A DNA stretch of 64,000 nt from Hymenobacter monticola (GTDB lineage Bacteria > Bacteroidota > Bacteroidia > Cytophagales > Hymenobacteraceae), in contig NZ_CP094534.1 in assembly GCF_022811645.1 (NCBI RefSeq), forward strand, positions 2,852,001 to 2,916,000, in the 5' to 3' direction. The translations under genes were made by a program, and so were the position numbers. The notes beneath the pieces are model-generated. The model searched no databases. It was not told the origin of the DNA and saw only the letters and a list, made by a program, of their open reading frames with translations. This document shows positions 17,084 through 26,434 of this stretch, piece after piece (the first letter of the stretch is position 1; each line of letters starts with the position of its first letter).

Positions 17084-18517
17084 TTGGTTTCTCGTCTCCA
17101 GCAGCTTTGGCAGCAAAACCTGCGCGCCCTGCGGCAGCCCGGTTCGTTTACCCGAAACCTGGCCGTCACGTTTTCAGGCTCGGCGGCGGTGACGGTCATT
17201 GGCTTTATGCTGACGCCGGTGATGACGCGCATCTACCTACCGGAGGCGTACGGACTATTTGCCCTCTTTGGCTTCGCCGTCAGCAACATTGCGCTGATAG
17301 CCACGCTCGTTTATCCAGCGGCATTTGTGTTGCCTCGCGAGCGTCCCGACTTCCTGGCCCTGGTTCAGCTCACGCTGGTATTGGCGCTGGGTACATTGGT
17401 GCTAAGCAGCGTGATAGTAGGCATTTGGGCCGATGAGCTGATGGGCTGGCTGCATGCCGAAAAGCTGGGCCGCTGGTTCTACTTTGTGCCGCTGCTGGGC
17501 TTCGTCGTTAGCCTCAATGGCATCATGGCCAGTTGGTACCTGCGCACCAAGGAGTTTGGCAAGCGTGTGAAAGTGGACGTGGCTACCAACCTAGCCGGCC
17601 GGGGCCTCACCATCGGCTACGGCCTGCTGACAAGCGGCTCGGCTACGGGCCTGTTGCTGGGCGACATTTTTGGCAAGCTGGTCAACTTTGCCGGTTTGCT
17701 GCGCGGGGGCATGTACAATTCGCTGGGCGAGTTGTGGCGTACTTTCAATTGGAGCCGCATCAAGGCGCTGGCCTACGAGTACCGGGAGTACCCGTTCTAT
17801 CAGCTGCCCACGTCTTACATCGGCATCGTGGCCGCACAGGCCCCCATTCTTATTCTGACCACCAAGTTTGATGCCGGCGTGGCCGGGCTACTGGCCTTTT
17901 GTGCAGGAGTAATTGCCCTGCCCAGCACCCTGATGGGCAACGCCATTGGGCCGGTATTCCTGCAAAAAGCCAGCGAAACCGACATTGAGCAGCCCGAACG
18001 AGTGCCGGGTATGGTCGTAGACCTGTATTACAAGCTGTTCTACGTTGGGTTGCTGCCGTTCACCTTCCTAACCGTGTTCGGCGATGTGCTGTTCCGGTAC
18101 GTATTCAGCGCCCGCTGGGACGAGGCCGGCATATATGCGGGCTATATGGCTTATGGCTACTTGTTTCAGTTCATGGCCAGCGCCACGGCTCCGGTATTTG
18201 CCATCCGGCGTCGGCAGAACATGTACCTGCTCGTCATTGTGGTGGCCTCGGCGGTGCGGGTAGGGGGGCTGGCCCTGGGGGCGCTAACGTTCAGTAACGC
18301 CCGGCTGGGCATTCTGCTCATGTCGGTTGGCGGTACTGTGGTTATGTTCTTGTTCGACATGTACTTGCTGCGCTTGGTGCGGGTGGCTGTACTGCCCGTT
18401 ATTGTGCGCGTGGTGGTACTTTGCGCGGTAGCGCTGGTGCTGTTTTACGGCCTGCGCCTGGGGCTGGAATCCTACTGGCCGCTGTTCAGGCCACGGGTGC
18501 CCGGCCTGCTTTTCTAA
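17084..18517 (+). CDS. Polysaccharide flippase, Wzx-like (first copy)
   Basis: A MATE/PST-type exporter of about 477 residues with 12-14 hydrophobic helices. It should flip undecaprenyl-linked repeat units across the inner membrane. GSFTRNLAVTFSGSAAVTVIG at the start closely parallels GSFARNFVLTLSGSAAVTML of the second copy at 26432, so the genes are related. The first plausible codon is TTG at 17084, 8 bp from the IS5 end; upstream in-frame sequence comes from the IS. The insertion may have removed the original promoter or start codon, so expression is doubtful unless the IS supplies a promoter. Confidence 0.8.
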   Translation: MVSRLQQLWQQNLRALRQPGSFTRNLAVTFSGSAAVTVIGFMLTPVMTRIYLPEAYGLFALFGFAVSNIALIATLVYPAAFVLPRERPDFLALVQLTLVLALGTLVLSSVIVGIWADELMGWLHAEKLGRWFYFVPLLGFVVSLNGIMASWYLRTKEFGKRVKVDVATNLAGRGLTIGYGLLTSGSATGLLLGDIFGKLVNFAGLLRGGMYNSLGELWRTFNWSRIKALAYEYREYPFYQLPTSYIGIVAAQAPILILTTKFDAGVAGLLAFCAGVIALPSTLMGNAIGPVFLQKASETDIEQPERVPGMVVDLYYKLFYVGLLPFTFLTVFGDVLFRYVFSARWDEAGIYAGYMAYGYLFQFMASATAPVFAIRRRQNMYLLVIVVASAVRVGGLALGALTFSNARLGILLMSVGGTVVMFLFDMYLLRLVRVAVLPVIVRVVVLCAVALVLFYGLRLGLESYWPLFRPRVPGLLF

Positions 18518-18550
18518 GCCTTCGCTTCAACCTGCTTTTATTTTTTTACG

Positions 18551-19654
18551 ATGAAGGCCACCTTTTATGTCTCCGACGACGGACCGGACTACCTGAACAA
18601 CAACGTTTTTACGGCCACCCATTTCAGCAATGGCCTGAAAAACTACCTGTTCATGTTTGCTGACTTGCGCCAGCAGCTAGCGGCCGCCGGCATCGACCTG
18701 GCTACGCAGGACATTCATCCGGTCGAGGAGTCGGAATTAGTTATTGCGATTGACCAGGTAGCTTTTTTTCAAACCTACGCGCGACGCCCGGGCCAACGGC
18801 TTTATTTGATTATCAACGAGCCCGCGACTTACTTCCCGGAAGTGTGGCGGCGTGAAAACCACACCGTATTCGACCGGGTGTTCACGTACGACTATACTCT
18901 GGCAGACGGGCACAAGTACATCCACCATTACTTTGCGCTCGACCTAGCCGATTATCCCCCTTTCGAACCCGTTTCAGCGGCTGAGTTTGAACAACGCAAG
19001 TTACTGGTTCTCATGGCCGGTATGTTGGAATTGAACAAGCCCCGGGCGGGGTCACCTTCTCTGCTCTATCCCCGCTACCGCACGCTGGCATGGTTTGGGA
19101 GGCACTGGCCCGACCGTTTTGACTTTTTTAGCCGGGGCATTGAAGACAAAATATACCGCAGTTTTCCTGGATTGGGGTTATTACAACGGGTATTGCCCGC
19201 CAGCATCGCTGGCCTTATAGCCGATAAGGTGGCCAGTCGGCGCCGTCGCTTTGTGGAAAGCCTGAACCGTGGCCCCGTTCCGGCCAATGCCAAGCTGCGC
19301 ACCATCAGGCAGTACCGCTTTGCCGTGTGCTATGAAAACAGTCGCTTGCCGGGCTACCTGTCCGAAAAAATATTTGATTGCTTATTTGCCGGTTGCGTTC
19401 CCGTTTACTTAGGTGAGCCCGATGTCGGGCGGTTTATTCCGGAAGGGTGTCTGGTAAACCGGGAAGCGTTTAGCAGCGATGCCGAACTGGCCGATTTTCT
19501 AGAACGCATGCCGTACGCACAGTACCAGAAATACATGGTGGCCATCGAGCAGTTTTTGCAAAGTCCGGAAATAGAGAAATTTAGTTCAGCCGCTAATGCC
19601 CAGATAATTACGTCGGCTATATTGAAAGACGCCGGGATTGAAGGAAACAGCTAG
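18551..19654 (+). CDS. GT10-family fucosyltransferase
   Basis: The 367-residue protein has the GT10 signature at about residues 256-296: FAVCYENSRLPGYLSEKIFD, then FAGCVPVYLGEPDV. This is the GDP-fucose binding alpha-motif of alpha-1,3/1,4-fucosyltransferases; Glu and Lys in SEKIFD are the donor-binding residues. No signal or anchor is seen, so it acts in the cytoplasm on lipid-linked oligosaccharide. It lies between the two GDP-fucose biosynthesis genes and 34 bp after the flippase, so donor synthesis and use are grouped. The acceptor is unknown. Confidence 0.85.
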   Translation: MKATFYVSDDGPDYLNNNVFTATHFSNGLKNYLFMFADLRQQLAAAGIDLATQDIHPVEESELVIAIDQVAFFQTYARRPGQRLYLIINEPATYFPEVWRRENHTVFDRVFTYDYTLADGHKYIHHYFALDLADYPPFEPVSAAEFEQRKLLVLMAGMLELNKPRAGSPSLLYPRYRTLAWFGRHWPDRFDFFSRGIEDKIYRSFPGLGLLQRVLPASIAGLIADKVASRRRRFVESLNRGPVPANAKLRTIRQYRFAVCYENSRLPGYLSEKIFDCLFAGCVPVYLGEPDVGRFIPEGCLVNREAFSSDAELADFLERMPYAQYQKYMVAIEQFLQSPEIEKFSSAANAQIITSAILKDAGIEGNS

Positions 19655-19862
19655 GTGCGCATCAGGAGGTTGGAAGTGGTATCAACTCCGGGTAAATCGA
19701 GAGTTATAGTTGTAGGGGCCTCACCGATTCGTCCTAGGAGTTATTGTGCGGAAAATAGCAAGGCCTTTATCGTTTATAGGCATATAGTGTCTTTTACTTG
19801 ACTTATTCCCGGCTTTGGCTGGATGCTCGTTTGCTTTGCTAGGTGAATACCTGTATTATCTG

Positions 19863-19870
19863 TACTTTTG
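19863..19870 (+). promoter_or_regulatory. Putative promoter of gmd
   Basis: TACTTTTG matches the -7 consensus TAnnTTTG, with a TTTG at 19835-19838 as a possible, somewhat distant -33 element. It lies 60 bp before the ATG at 19931 and falls at the N-terminus of the longer frame from 19868, arguing against that start. The rest of the 276-bp gap after the fucosyltransferase shows nothing else. Confidence 0.5.
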
Positions 19871-19930
19871 CCCTTATTAACGGAGAGAAACCAGCGTCTA
19901 ATCAGAACACGCAGATTAAATACCACATTT

Positions 19931-21043
19931 ATGAAAGTTGCCCTTATTACGGGAATCACGGGTCAAGATGGCGCGTATCTAGCCGAATTGCTGCTTGAGA
20001 AAGGATATCAAGTCCACGGTCTGAAGCGTCGCTCGTCGTTGTTCAACACCGACCGCATTGACCACCTGTACCAAGACCCGCACGAGAAGAATGTACGCTT
20101 CAAGCTTCATTATGGCGACTTGAATGATTCAACCAACCTGATTCGCATCATTCAGGAAATTCAGCCCGACGAGATTTATAATCTTGGGGCGATGTCGCAC
20201 GTGAAAGTGTCGTTCGATACGCCCGAATACACGGCTAATGCCGACGGAATAGGCACCTTGCGCCTGCTCGAAGCCATTCGCATCCTGGGCCTTACCAAGA
20301 AGACGCGCATTTACCAGGCCAGCACCTCGGAACTGTATGGCTTGGTGCAGCAGGTGCCCCAGAGTGAGACTACGCCTTTCTACCCGCGCTCGCCCTACGC
20401 CGTGGCCAAGATGTATGCCTACTGGATTACGGTGAATTACCGGGAGGCTTACGGTATGTTTGCCTGCAACGGCATTCTCTTCAACCACGAAAGCCCCCTG
20501 CGCGGCGAAACCTTTGTGACGCGCAAAATCACCCGCGGGGTGGCTCGCATTGCGCTGGGCCTGCAAAACAAGATTTTTCTGGGCAACATCGACGCGAAGC
20601 GTGACTGGGGCCACGCACAAGACTACGTAGAAGCCATGTGGCGCATCCTGCAGCAGGACGAGCCCGAAGATTTTGTTATTGCCACGGGTGTAACCACCAC
20701 CGTGCGGGACTTTATCAAGATGGCCTTCGCGGAGGTTGGCATTGTGGTAGAGTTTACGGGCGAAGGTGTTGACGAAAAAGGCCATGTTGCCAGCTTCACC
20801 AACCCCGACTGCAAATTGGCCGTGGGCGACGTAGTAGTGGAAATTGACCCCCGCTACTTCCGCCCCACGGAAGTGGAACTGTTGATTGGCGACCCCACCA
20901 AGGCCAAAACCAAGCTGGGTTGGCAGCCCAAGCACGACTTGGCTTCGCTGGTGAAAGACATGATGCACGCCGACGTGGAACTGTTCCGCCGCGATGCCTA
21001 CCTGCTCGAAGGTGGCCACAAGGTGTATAACTACCACGAATAA
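19931..21043 (+). CDS. gmd: GDP-mannose 4,6-dehydratase
   Basis: The ATG at 19931 gives 370 residues starting [17 protein letters not shown], the standard Gmd N-terminus with its GxxGxxG NADP site. STSELYG (T132, E134) and [12 protein letters not shown] (Y156, K160) are the catalytic residues, and [17 protein letters not shown] is the family signature. It makes GDP-4-keto-6-deoxy-mannose, the substrate for the GDP-fucose synthase at 15144 and possibly for the aminotransferase/SDR pair at 22570-24671. A promoter box at 19863 and a terminator at 21092 suggest a single-gene transcript. Confidence 0.96.
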   Translation: MKVALITGITGQDGAYLAELLLEKGYQVHGLKRRSSLFNTDRIDHLYQDPHEKNVRFKLHYGDLNDSTNLIRIIQEIQPDEIYNLGAMSHVKVSFDTPEYTANADGIGTLRLLEAIRILGLTKKTRIYQASTSELYGLVQQVPQSETTPFYPRSPYAVAKMYAYWITVNYREAYGMFACNGILFNHESPLRGETFVTRKITRGVARIALGLQNKIFLGNIDAKRDWGHAQDYVEAMWRILQQDEPEDFVIATGVTTTVRDFIKMAFAEVGIVVEFTGEGVDEKGHVASFTNPDCKLAVGDVVVEIDPRYFRPTEVELLIGDPTKAKTKLGWQPKHDLASLVKDMMHADVELFRRDAYLLEGGHKVYNYHE

Positions 21044-21091
21044 CGAGCCAGTTACCCCAAACAACATCAATAGGTAATTGGGGGCGATATG

Positions 21092-21124
21092 AAAGGGCGG
21101 GGCCAGAGGCTCCGCCTTCTTTTT
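21092..21124 (+). terminator. Rho-independent terminator after gmd
   Basis: AAGGGCGG-GGCC pairs with GGCT-CCGCCTT around AGA and is followed by CTTTTT, 50 bp after the gmd stop. Confidence 0.75.
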
Positions 21125-21155
21125 ACGTCCCATTTGCCCTTTGCTTCTTTTCCTG

Positions 21156-22166
21156 ATGGACATCATCATCAAGTCGTTCAACCGGCCTTATTACCTCGAA
21201 CGATGCTTGCGTAGTATCTACCAGTTCATCCAGGGTGACTTTCGCGTCCGGGTGCTCGATGATGGCACCCCGCCAAAGTATCTGGACCGCATCCGGGAAT
21301 TGTTTCCGCAGGCTGCCATTTTTACTTCAGCACTTTATGAGGCAAAGGTGGCGGCTTTGCAGGCCCACGTGGCCGGTGAGCGCCCGTTTGACCAGCGCAC
21401 CATCCCCACTGCTCTTTGGCACAAGCACGTAGCCGAGGGGTCAGAGGTGTTTCTGTTGTTGGAGGACGATATTTGGCTCACAGGCCCGATACAGCTTGAT
21501 GAGATAGCGCGGCACATGATTAGCCAGCACCTGGACTTGGTGAAAATAAGCTGGCTGGGAAATGACCAAGTCATTACCGGAAAAAAGGTGCCGCTGAATG
21601 AGCAACTGGAAGAAATCATCCCGCACATTCCGCTGGCTTCCGAGTTGCTGGTGCTGAACCGGTTTGGGGTGCGCTCGACCTTGCAGCGACTGGGCCTGAT
21701 GCGGCTGGTGCGCCGCGACTTTCAGTTGCAGTTGCCCGTTTACACGCTCTACGGCGTGGCCTCGGCCTTTTTCAGCCGCGCCTATTGGTTGTACTTGTGG
21801 GATGACAAGCAGGCCCGTGCAGATGAACTACAGCAGTTGCAAAAGGCTGGCCAATGGTATCAGAACCAGGGCGGGCGCTATGCGAAAAGCCGGGTAGAGC
21901 TAACCAAAACGTCCTTCATTACATCGACCACCAACATGTATAAAGGCGTAAACCTGGATATTTTCGCGTTCAACCAGCACCTTAACGATGCTTGGCTCAG
22001 CGGAAAATTAGACTCGATGGAAAATTTCCCCAAGGATTTTAGCCAATCGTATCTGGGTGGGTTTTTAACAGCTGCTAACGACCCCCGCACCACCGTGGAA
22101 GAATGGGCAAAATGGATTGACCGGTTTAAAGCCCAGTACATCGGCTTCGGCTGCGAAGTGGAATAG
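21156..22166 (+). CDS. GT2-like glycosyltransferase, uncharacterised
   Basis: Starting at MDIIIKSFNRPYYLERCL (336 residues; an ATG five codons earlier is also possible), the protein has a GT-A N-terminus with VRVLDDGTPPKYLD and VFLLLEDDIWLTGP, the latter a likely metal site. After residue ~160 it is not like common GT2 enzymes. An aromatic- and lysine-rich region (GQWYQNQGGRYAKSRVEL) and FITSTTNMYKGVNLDIFAFN follow. No membrane helix is seen. The function beyond glycosyl transfer to a surface glycan is unknown. Confidence 0.6.
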   Translation: MDIIIKSFNRPYYLERCLRSIYQFIQGDFRVRVLDDGTPPKYLDRIRELFPQAAIFTSALYEAKVAALQAHVAGERPFDQRTIPTALWHKHVAEGSEVFLLLEDDIWLTGPIQLDEIARHMISQHLDLVKISWLGNDQVITGKKVPLNEQLEEIIPHIPLASELLVLNRFGVRSTLQRLGLMRLVRRDFQLQLPVYTLYGVASAFFSRAYWLYLWDDKQARADELQQLQKAGQWYQNQGGRYAKSRVELTKTSFITSTTNMYKGVNLDIFAFNQHLNDAWLSGKLDSMENFPKDFSQSYLGGFLTAANDPRTTVEEWAKWIDRFKAQYIGFGCEVE

Positions 22167-22569
22167 CCCGTGAGTCTGGTAATTATGCCTGGTGCCTTGC
22201 CCAGCCTCATTTAGTGTTACTGCTCCGTAGAAAGAACCCGTCTTGCCATGCGTCAGTTTAGTACTGAATTCGATGGCATAGTAAAGAGCTTGTGCAATGG
22301 CAAGCACTGTGTCGGTATTGGAAGCACGGGTAGTAAGAACCAAAAGCTGAAGCGGTGAAACTATACGCGAGTGGCTTTCGATTCACTATCAACCCGAAGA
22401 AAATGCTGAACGCAGCGCACGCGTGCTTACGGCATAGCATGCGCTAACAGAATGCTGAGGCTTGTCGGGATGAACTTGGGATATAGACAACCATCGCTCT
22501 AAAGCGTGTTTGCATCATTATGAGGACGAGGGGTTTATCGGACTCACTTACTGTAAATTAACGTAGGCT
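22167..22569. other. Intergenic stretch, no gene recognised
   Basis: About 400 bp between a glycosyltransferase and the aminotransferase. Frames are short and none resembles a known protein. I found no hairpin with a T-run, no TAnnTTTG box close to 22570 and no insertion-sequence ends. It may be a scar of past rearrangement. Confidence 0.5.
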
Positions 22570-23730
22570 ATGGCTAAGATTGATGCTGTGTTGCCTGCCT
22601 CAAATGCCGCTACGTTGCTGACCGACAAAGCCATTTCAATGTTTGCCACATTTGTGCACCCCACTGCCTCGCAGCGGGTGGGAGCAGTGCTGGCCAGTGG
22701 CTTTCTGAGTGAAGGCAAGTTGGTGAAAGATTTTGAAGCACAGTTGGCGGCTGAGTTGGGAATGGTGCATCCGACTGCGCTCAATTCGGGCACCAGCGCC
22801 TTACATCTGGCCCTAGAGGTGGCGGGGGTGGGCACGGGCGATGAAGTTATTATGGCGCCCCAAACCTTTGTGGCGTCGGCCACCACGGTGATACAGGCCG
22901 GGGCGCGGCCCGTCTTTGCCGATATTGAATACAACACCGGCAACCTCGACCCGGCCGATGTGGAGCACCGCATTACGCCCCGCACCAAAGCCATTATGGC
23001 CGTACACTGGGCGGGGTACCCCTGCGACATGGCCGCCATTCAGGCCATCGCCGACCGCCACAGGCTGGTGGTTATTGAAGATGCGGCGCACGCCCTGGGC
23101 GCCTCCTATCAGGGTCGGGCCATTGGCTCGTTGTCGGATTACACTTGTTTTTCCTTTCAGGCCATTAAGCATCTGACCACGGGCGACGGCGGCGCTCTTT
23201 GCGCCCGCGACCCGGAAAAGGCCCGAGCGGTCCGTCGCCGACGCTGGTTTGGCATCGACCGGGAGGCCACTGCGGTGTCGGAAGAAGGGGAGCGGGATTA
23301 CGACTTGGTCGAAGCCGGATACAAGTACCACCTGTCGGACTATGCAGCGGCCCTGGGGCTGGCCAACCTGGAAGGCTTGGGCCAGCGCTTGGCCACGCGG
23401 CGTGTTTGGGCCCAGCGGTACCGCGCGGAACTGCAGCAGGTTCCCGGCCTCACGCACTTCGAGCCCCGGGCCGACCGGGAAAGTGCGCACTGGTTGTTTG
23501 GCTTTCATGTTGAAAACCGGCTCGGTTTTGTGCGGGCGCTAAAAGCACGGGGCATTGCCGCGTCGGTCGTGCACCGCGGCATCGACCGCAATACGCTTTT
23601 CGGCGGCCTGCGGTCCGACCTGTACCAGCAGCGCCGGTTCGATGAAACCCAAATCCACATCCCCATGCACGATGCCCTGACGGATGAGCAGGTTGGCTAT
23701 GTTATTGATGCAATCAGACAGGGATGGTAG
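22570..23730 (+). CDS. DegT/DnrJ/EryC1/StrS sugar aminotransferase
   Basis: A PLP enzyme of 386 residues with K200 in FSFQAIKHLTTGDGG as the Schiff-base lysine and D171 in VVIEDAAHALGA. LNSGTSALHLAL and VHWAGYPCDM are further family blocks. A GDP-perosamine-synthase or related 4-aminotransferase role is possible because Gmd, encoded 1.5 kb upstream, makes GDP-4-keto-6-deoxymannose, but the exact substrate is not visible. The stop overlaps the start of the SDR gene by 7 bp, and a hexapeptide acyltransferase gene follows, forming a three-gene set for an acylated amino sugar. Confidence 0.82.
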   Translation: MAKIDAVLPASNAATLLTDKAISMFATFVHPTASQRVGAVLASGFLSEGKLVKDFEAQLAAELGMVHPTALNSGTSALHLALEVAGVGTGDEVIMAPQTFVASATTVIQAGARPVFADIEYNTGNLDPADVEHRITPRTKAIMAVHWAGYPCDMAAIQAIADRHRLVVIEDAAHALGASYQGRAIGSLSDYTCFSFQAIKHLTTGDGGALCARDPEKARAVRRRRWFGIDREATAVSEEGERDYDLVEAGYKYHLSDYAAALGLANLEGLGQRLATRRVWAQRYRAELQQVPGLTHFEPRADRESAHWLFGFHVENRLGFVRALKARGIAASVVHRGIDRNTLFGGLRSDLYQQRRFDETQIHIPMHDALTDEQVGYVIDAIRQGW

Positions 23731-24671
23731 TTGCTGATATAAAAGCCGTCGTGCTCGGGGCCACCGGGTTTGTAGGGCAAAGCGTGACGCAAGTGCTGCG
23801 TCGGCAGGGCGTCGCGTACGTTGGTGCCTCGCGCGCCTTGGGGGTGGATTTGCGCGACCCCGCTGCTACGGCCGCTTTATTGCGTCGCGAGCAGCCCACA
23901 CACATCGTTAACTGCGCGGCCAACGTGGGCAGCCTCAACTACGTAACCGAGCAGGCCGGCACGGTTATTGCCGATAACGTGCGCATGGCCCTGAGCCTGT
24001 ACGAGGCCGTGGCCCGTGAGTGCCCGCAGGCGATAGTTATCAACCCCATTGCCAACTGCGCCTACCCCGCCGAGGCCGACGTTTTTCGCGAAGAAGACTG
24101 GCTGGAAGGGCCGGTTCATCGCTCAGTGCTGAGCTACGGGGCCAGCCGCCGCCTGCTCTGGAATACGGCCGAGTGCTTTGCTATGCAACACGGCGTGAAG
24201 AGCATTCATTTGCTCACGCCCAACATGTACGGCCCCTACGACTCGACCGACCCCAACAAGACCCACGCGCTGAACGCGTTGGTGGCCAAGTTTGTGAAAG
24301 CCCGGCTGGCTTGCCAGCCGCAACTCGTCGTTTGGGGCACCGGCGCACCCATTCGCGAGTGGCTCTACGCCCCCGATTTTGGCCGGCTGGTGTGGGAGGT
24401 GATGCAACACCCGGACCGACCGGGCCTGGAACAGCCCACCAACCTGGCGCAAAACAGTGGCCTGAGCGTGCGGGAACTGGTAACTCTTATGCAGCGCACG
24501 TTCAACTACCAGGGACAGATAATCTGGGATGCTGCCAAGCCCGACGGCGCCTTAAAAAAAGTGATGAACAATGCGAGGTTCCGGTGCATCTTTCCAGCGT
24601 TTCAGTTCACGCCCATCGACGACGGCATTGCGGCCACGGCCCGGTATTACGAGTCCATTTACCCTTATTAA
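23724..24671 (+). CDS. GDP-fucose-synthase-like SDR with Arg in place of the catalytic Lys
   Basis: An extended SDR of 315 residues with GATGFVGQS (12-20) for NAD(P). Its order of blocks matches GDP-fucose synthase: ANCAYP (C112) aligns with SSCIYP, and NKTHALNALV (H181) with NSHVLPALI. At the YxxxK site it reads SYGASRRLL, so Y138 is kept but the lysine four residues later is R142. The reductase/epimerase chemistry may therefore be altered. It overlaps the aminotransferase gene upstream and is 6 bp from an acyltransferase, suggesting it works on an amino-sugar nucleotide. The substrate is unknown. Confidence 0.75.
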   Translation: MVVADIKAVVLGATGFVGQSVTQVLRRQGVAYVGASRALGVDLRDPAATAALLRREQPTHIVNCAANVGSLNYVTEQAGTVIADNVRMALSLYEAVARECPQAIVINPIANCAYPAEADVFREEDWLEGPVHRSVLSYGASRRLLWNTAECFAMQHGVKSIHLLTPNMYGPYDSTDPNKTHALNALVAKFVKARLACQPQLVVWGTGAPIREWLYAPDFGRLVWEVMQHPDRPGLEQPTNLAQNSGLSVRELVTLMQRTFNYQGQIIWDAAKPDGALKKVMNNARFRCIFPAFQFTPIDDGIAATARYYESIYPY

Positions 24672-24677
24672 CTTGTA

Positions 24678-25256
24678 ATGAGTTCGGTTGCACCCCTGCA
24701 TTCGCCCCGCTACGACACTGCCCGGCTGCAGGCCTGTGGCGACGATGTATTCATCAGCGCCAACGTCGAAATCCGGCGGCCGCAGCTGGTGCGGGTGGGC
24801 AGCCACGTGGCCATCGACTCGGGCTTGTACCTGACCACGGCCGCTACCATCGGCGATTACACCCACCTGGGGCCCTACCTGACTGTGATTGGGGGGGCGC
24901 AGAGCACGTTGCTGGTCGAAGATTTCGTGACCATCGCGGCGGGCAGCCGGCTCATCTGCGGGTCCGACCGTTTTGGAGGCGAGGGGCTGACGAGCGTGAC
25001 GGTACCTGAGGCGTTTCGCGATGCTGTTGAATTAGGCACGATTCGGTGTGCGCGTTTTGCCGGCATCGGCACCAATGCCGTGGTGCTGCCCAATGTAACC
25101 ATTGGCGAGGGCAGCGTCATCGGCGCGTGCGCGCTTGTGACGGCAGACACCGAGCCATGGACTATTTATGTAGGAGTGCCAGCGCGGCCGGTTAAGGCAC
25201 GGCCCCGCGCCAAAATGCAGGAATACGCCCGCCGGCTGGGTTACCTGATAGAGTAA
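24678..25256 (+). CDS. Left-handed beta-helix (hexapeptide) acyltransferase
   Basis: The 192-residue protein has repeating hexapeptide-like steps from about residue 20 to 165 (VFISANVEIRRPQLVRVGS, ATIGDYTHLGPYLTVIGG, NVTIGEGSVIGACALVT) and ends PWTIYVGVPARPVKARPR, the usual closing block of LbH acetyltransferases. Trimeric enzymes of this kind put an acetyl or other acyl group on a sugar amine or hydroxyl. It lies 6 bp after the SDR gene and completes an aminotransferase/SDR/acyltransferase set. The catalytic histidine is not certain by eye. Confidence 0.8.
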   Translation: MSSVAPLHSPRYDTARLQACGDDVFISANVEIRRPQLVRVGSHVAIDSGLYLTTAATIGDYTHLGPYLTVIGGAQSTLLVEDFVTIAAGSRLICGSDRFGGEGLTSVTVPEAFRDAVELGTIRCARFAGIGTNAVVLPNVTIGEGSVIGACALVTADTEPWTIYVGVPARPVKARPRAKMQEYARRLGYLIE

Positions 25257-25274
25257 CTGCCGCGCTTAAAGGCC

Positions 25275-26279
25275 ATGTCCGATATCTCCCTTTCTTACGT
25301 GCTGACGACGTACAACAAGCTTCCCTACCTGCGGCAGGTACTGGAGCGGCTGGTGTTGGCCCGGCAAACCGACGAGGAGATTGTGGTGGCCGACGGCGGT
25401 AGCCAGGACGGCACCTGCGAATATCTGCAGGGCTTGTTCGACGCGGGCCTGATTCAACAGTATGCTTCGGAGCGCGATAAAGGCGAAGCTCACGGCTTCA
25501 ACAAAGCCATGTTGCGCGCCCGCGGTGAACTGCTGAAGCTCATCACCGACGACGATGCTTTCTGCTACCCCGCCATTCAGGAAGCCAAGGCCTTCATGCT
25601 GAACCGTCCCGAATTGGACGTGCTCACCGGCCACGCTGCGCTGATGCATGTGGAAGAGCTTGAAAAAGCCACTTTTTACGACGATGTAGCCGATAACTTT
25701 CGCCGCTGGCTGACCGACAGGGAGGTGGTTTGGCTGATTGGGTTGCCGCTGATGATTCGGCGCAGTTCGCTGGCCCTGACGGGCTTGTTTCATACCGGCG
25801 TGGTGCAAGTAGACGCCGAGTTCACGTATCGCATCACCAGCCTGGGGGTGAACTTGGCCTGGAGCAGCGCATTGCTGAGCGTGCGGCTTGAAAATCCGCA
25901 AAGCAACCTCCGGCGCATGAACCAAGGCCCCGGGGGGGATGCCAGCCGTCGGGAAGGCGACCGGATGCGCTTTTACTACGACCCGCGCATTGGCAACGGC
26001 CTGTGGGATTATTTTTTCCATAAGTCGGGATGGGTAGACCAGGTGAAGAAGCCCCTGCGTCCGGCTTGGCGGGCCTTGCTCACCGCCCTGAAACGCCCGG
26101 TATACCACGGCAACTCCTCCCAACCCACGGGCTATGTGCCCGGTGCCGGGCCGCTGGACCCCTCCACCCGCTTGGCTACCGCCTTTGCCGTCGCCCACCA
26201 GCTGATGACCGATTATAACGCGGCGCGGCCCACCCAATTTTTGTTCCGCCAAAACAGCCTCACCAAAACCCTGGGCTGA
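25275..26279 (+). CDS. Family 2 glycosyltransferase
   Basis: The 334-residue GT-A protein has LSYVLTTYNKLPYLRQVL at the N-terminus, IVVADGGSQDGT near residue 36 and KLITDDDAFCYP near 90. A C-terminal segment of about 100 residues (from FYYDPRIGNGLWDYFFHKSG) is extra to the catalytic core. The gene starts 18 bp after the acyltransferase in the same direction, so it is a candidate transferase for the amino sugar made by the preceding three genes. Confidence 0.8.
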   Translation: MSDISLSYVLTTYNKLPYLRQVLERLVLARQTDEEIVVADGGSQDGTCEYLQGLFDAGLIQQYASERDKGEAHGFNKAMLRARGELLKLITDDDAFCYPAIQEAKAFMLNRPELDVLTGHAALMHVEELEKATFYDDVADNFRRWLTDREVVWLIGLPLMIRRSSLALTGLFHTGVVQVDAEFTYRITSLGVNLAWSSALLSVRLENPQSNLRRMNQGPGGDASRREGDRMRFYYDPRIGNGLWDYFFHKSGWVDQVKKPLRPAWRALLTALKRPVYHGNSSQPTGYVPGAGPLDPSTRLATAFAVAHQLMTDYNAARPTQFLFRQNSLTKTLG

Positions 26280-26426
26280 CCCCTGGGCAGCAGCGCATGC
26301 CGCGTTGCGCACCTCGCCGGCCCACGGCGACCGGATAAGGCAATACATTTGGCGGCACTGTTGCCGTCCTGGCTTCGCTGCTCACGGGGCGGGGCCACGA
26401 TTGTTGCTACTGGCAGCGCCGGACGG

Positions 26427-26434
26427 TACTTTTG
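26427..26434 (+). promoter_or_regulatory. TAnnTTTG match overlapping the second flippase start
   Basis: TACTTTTG fits the -7 consensus but overlaps the TTG codon at 26432. If it is a true promoter, translation must start further in, for example at TTG 26450; if the flippase starts at 26432 the match is chance. Confidence 0.25.

Noticed and set aside
22167..22569. Possible hidden gene in the 400-bp gap
   Set aside because: Frames on both strands are short, and none shows motifs or a likely start with a promoter box.
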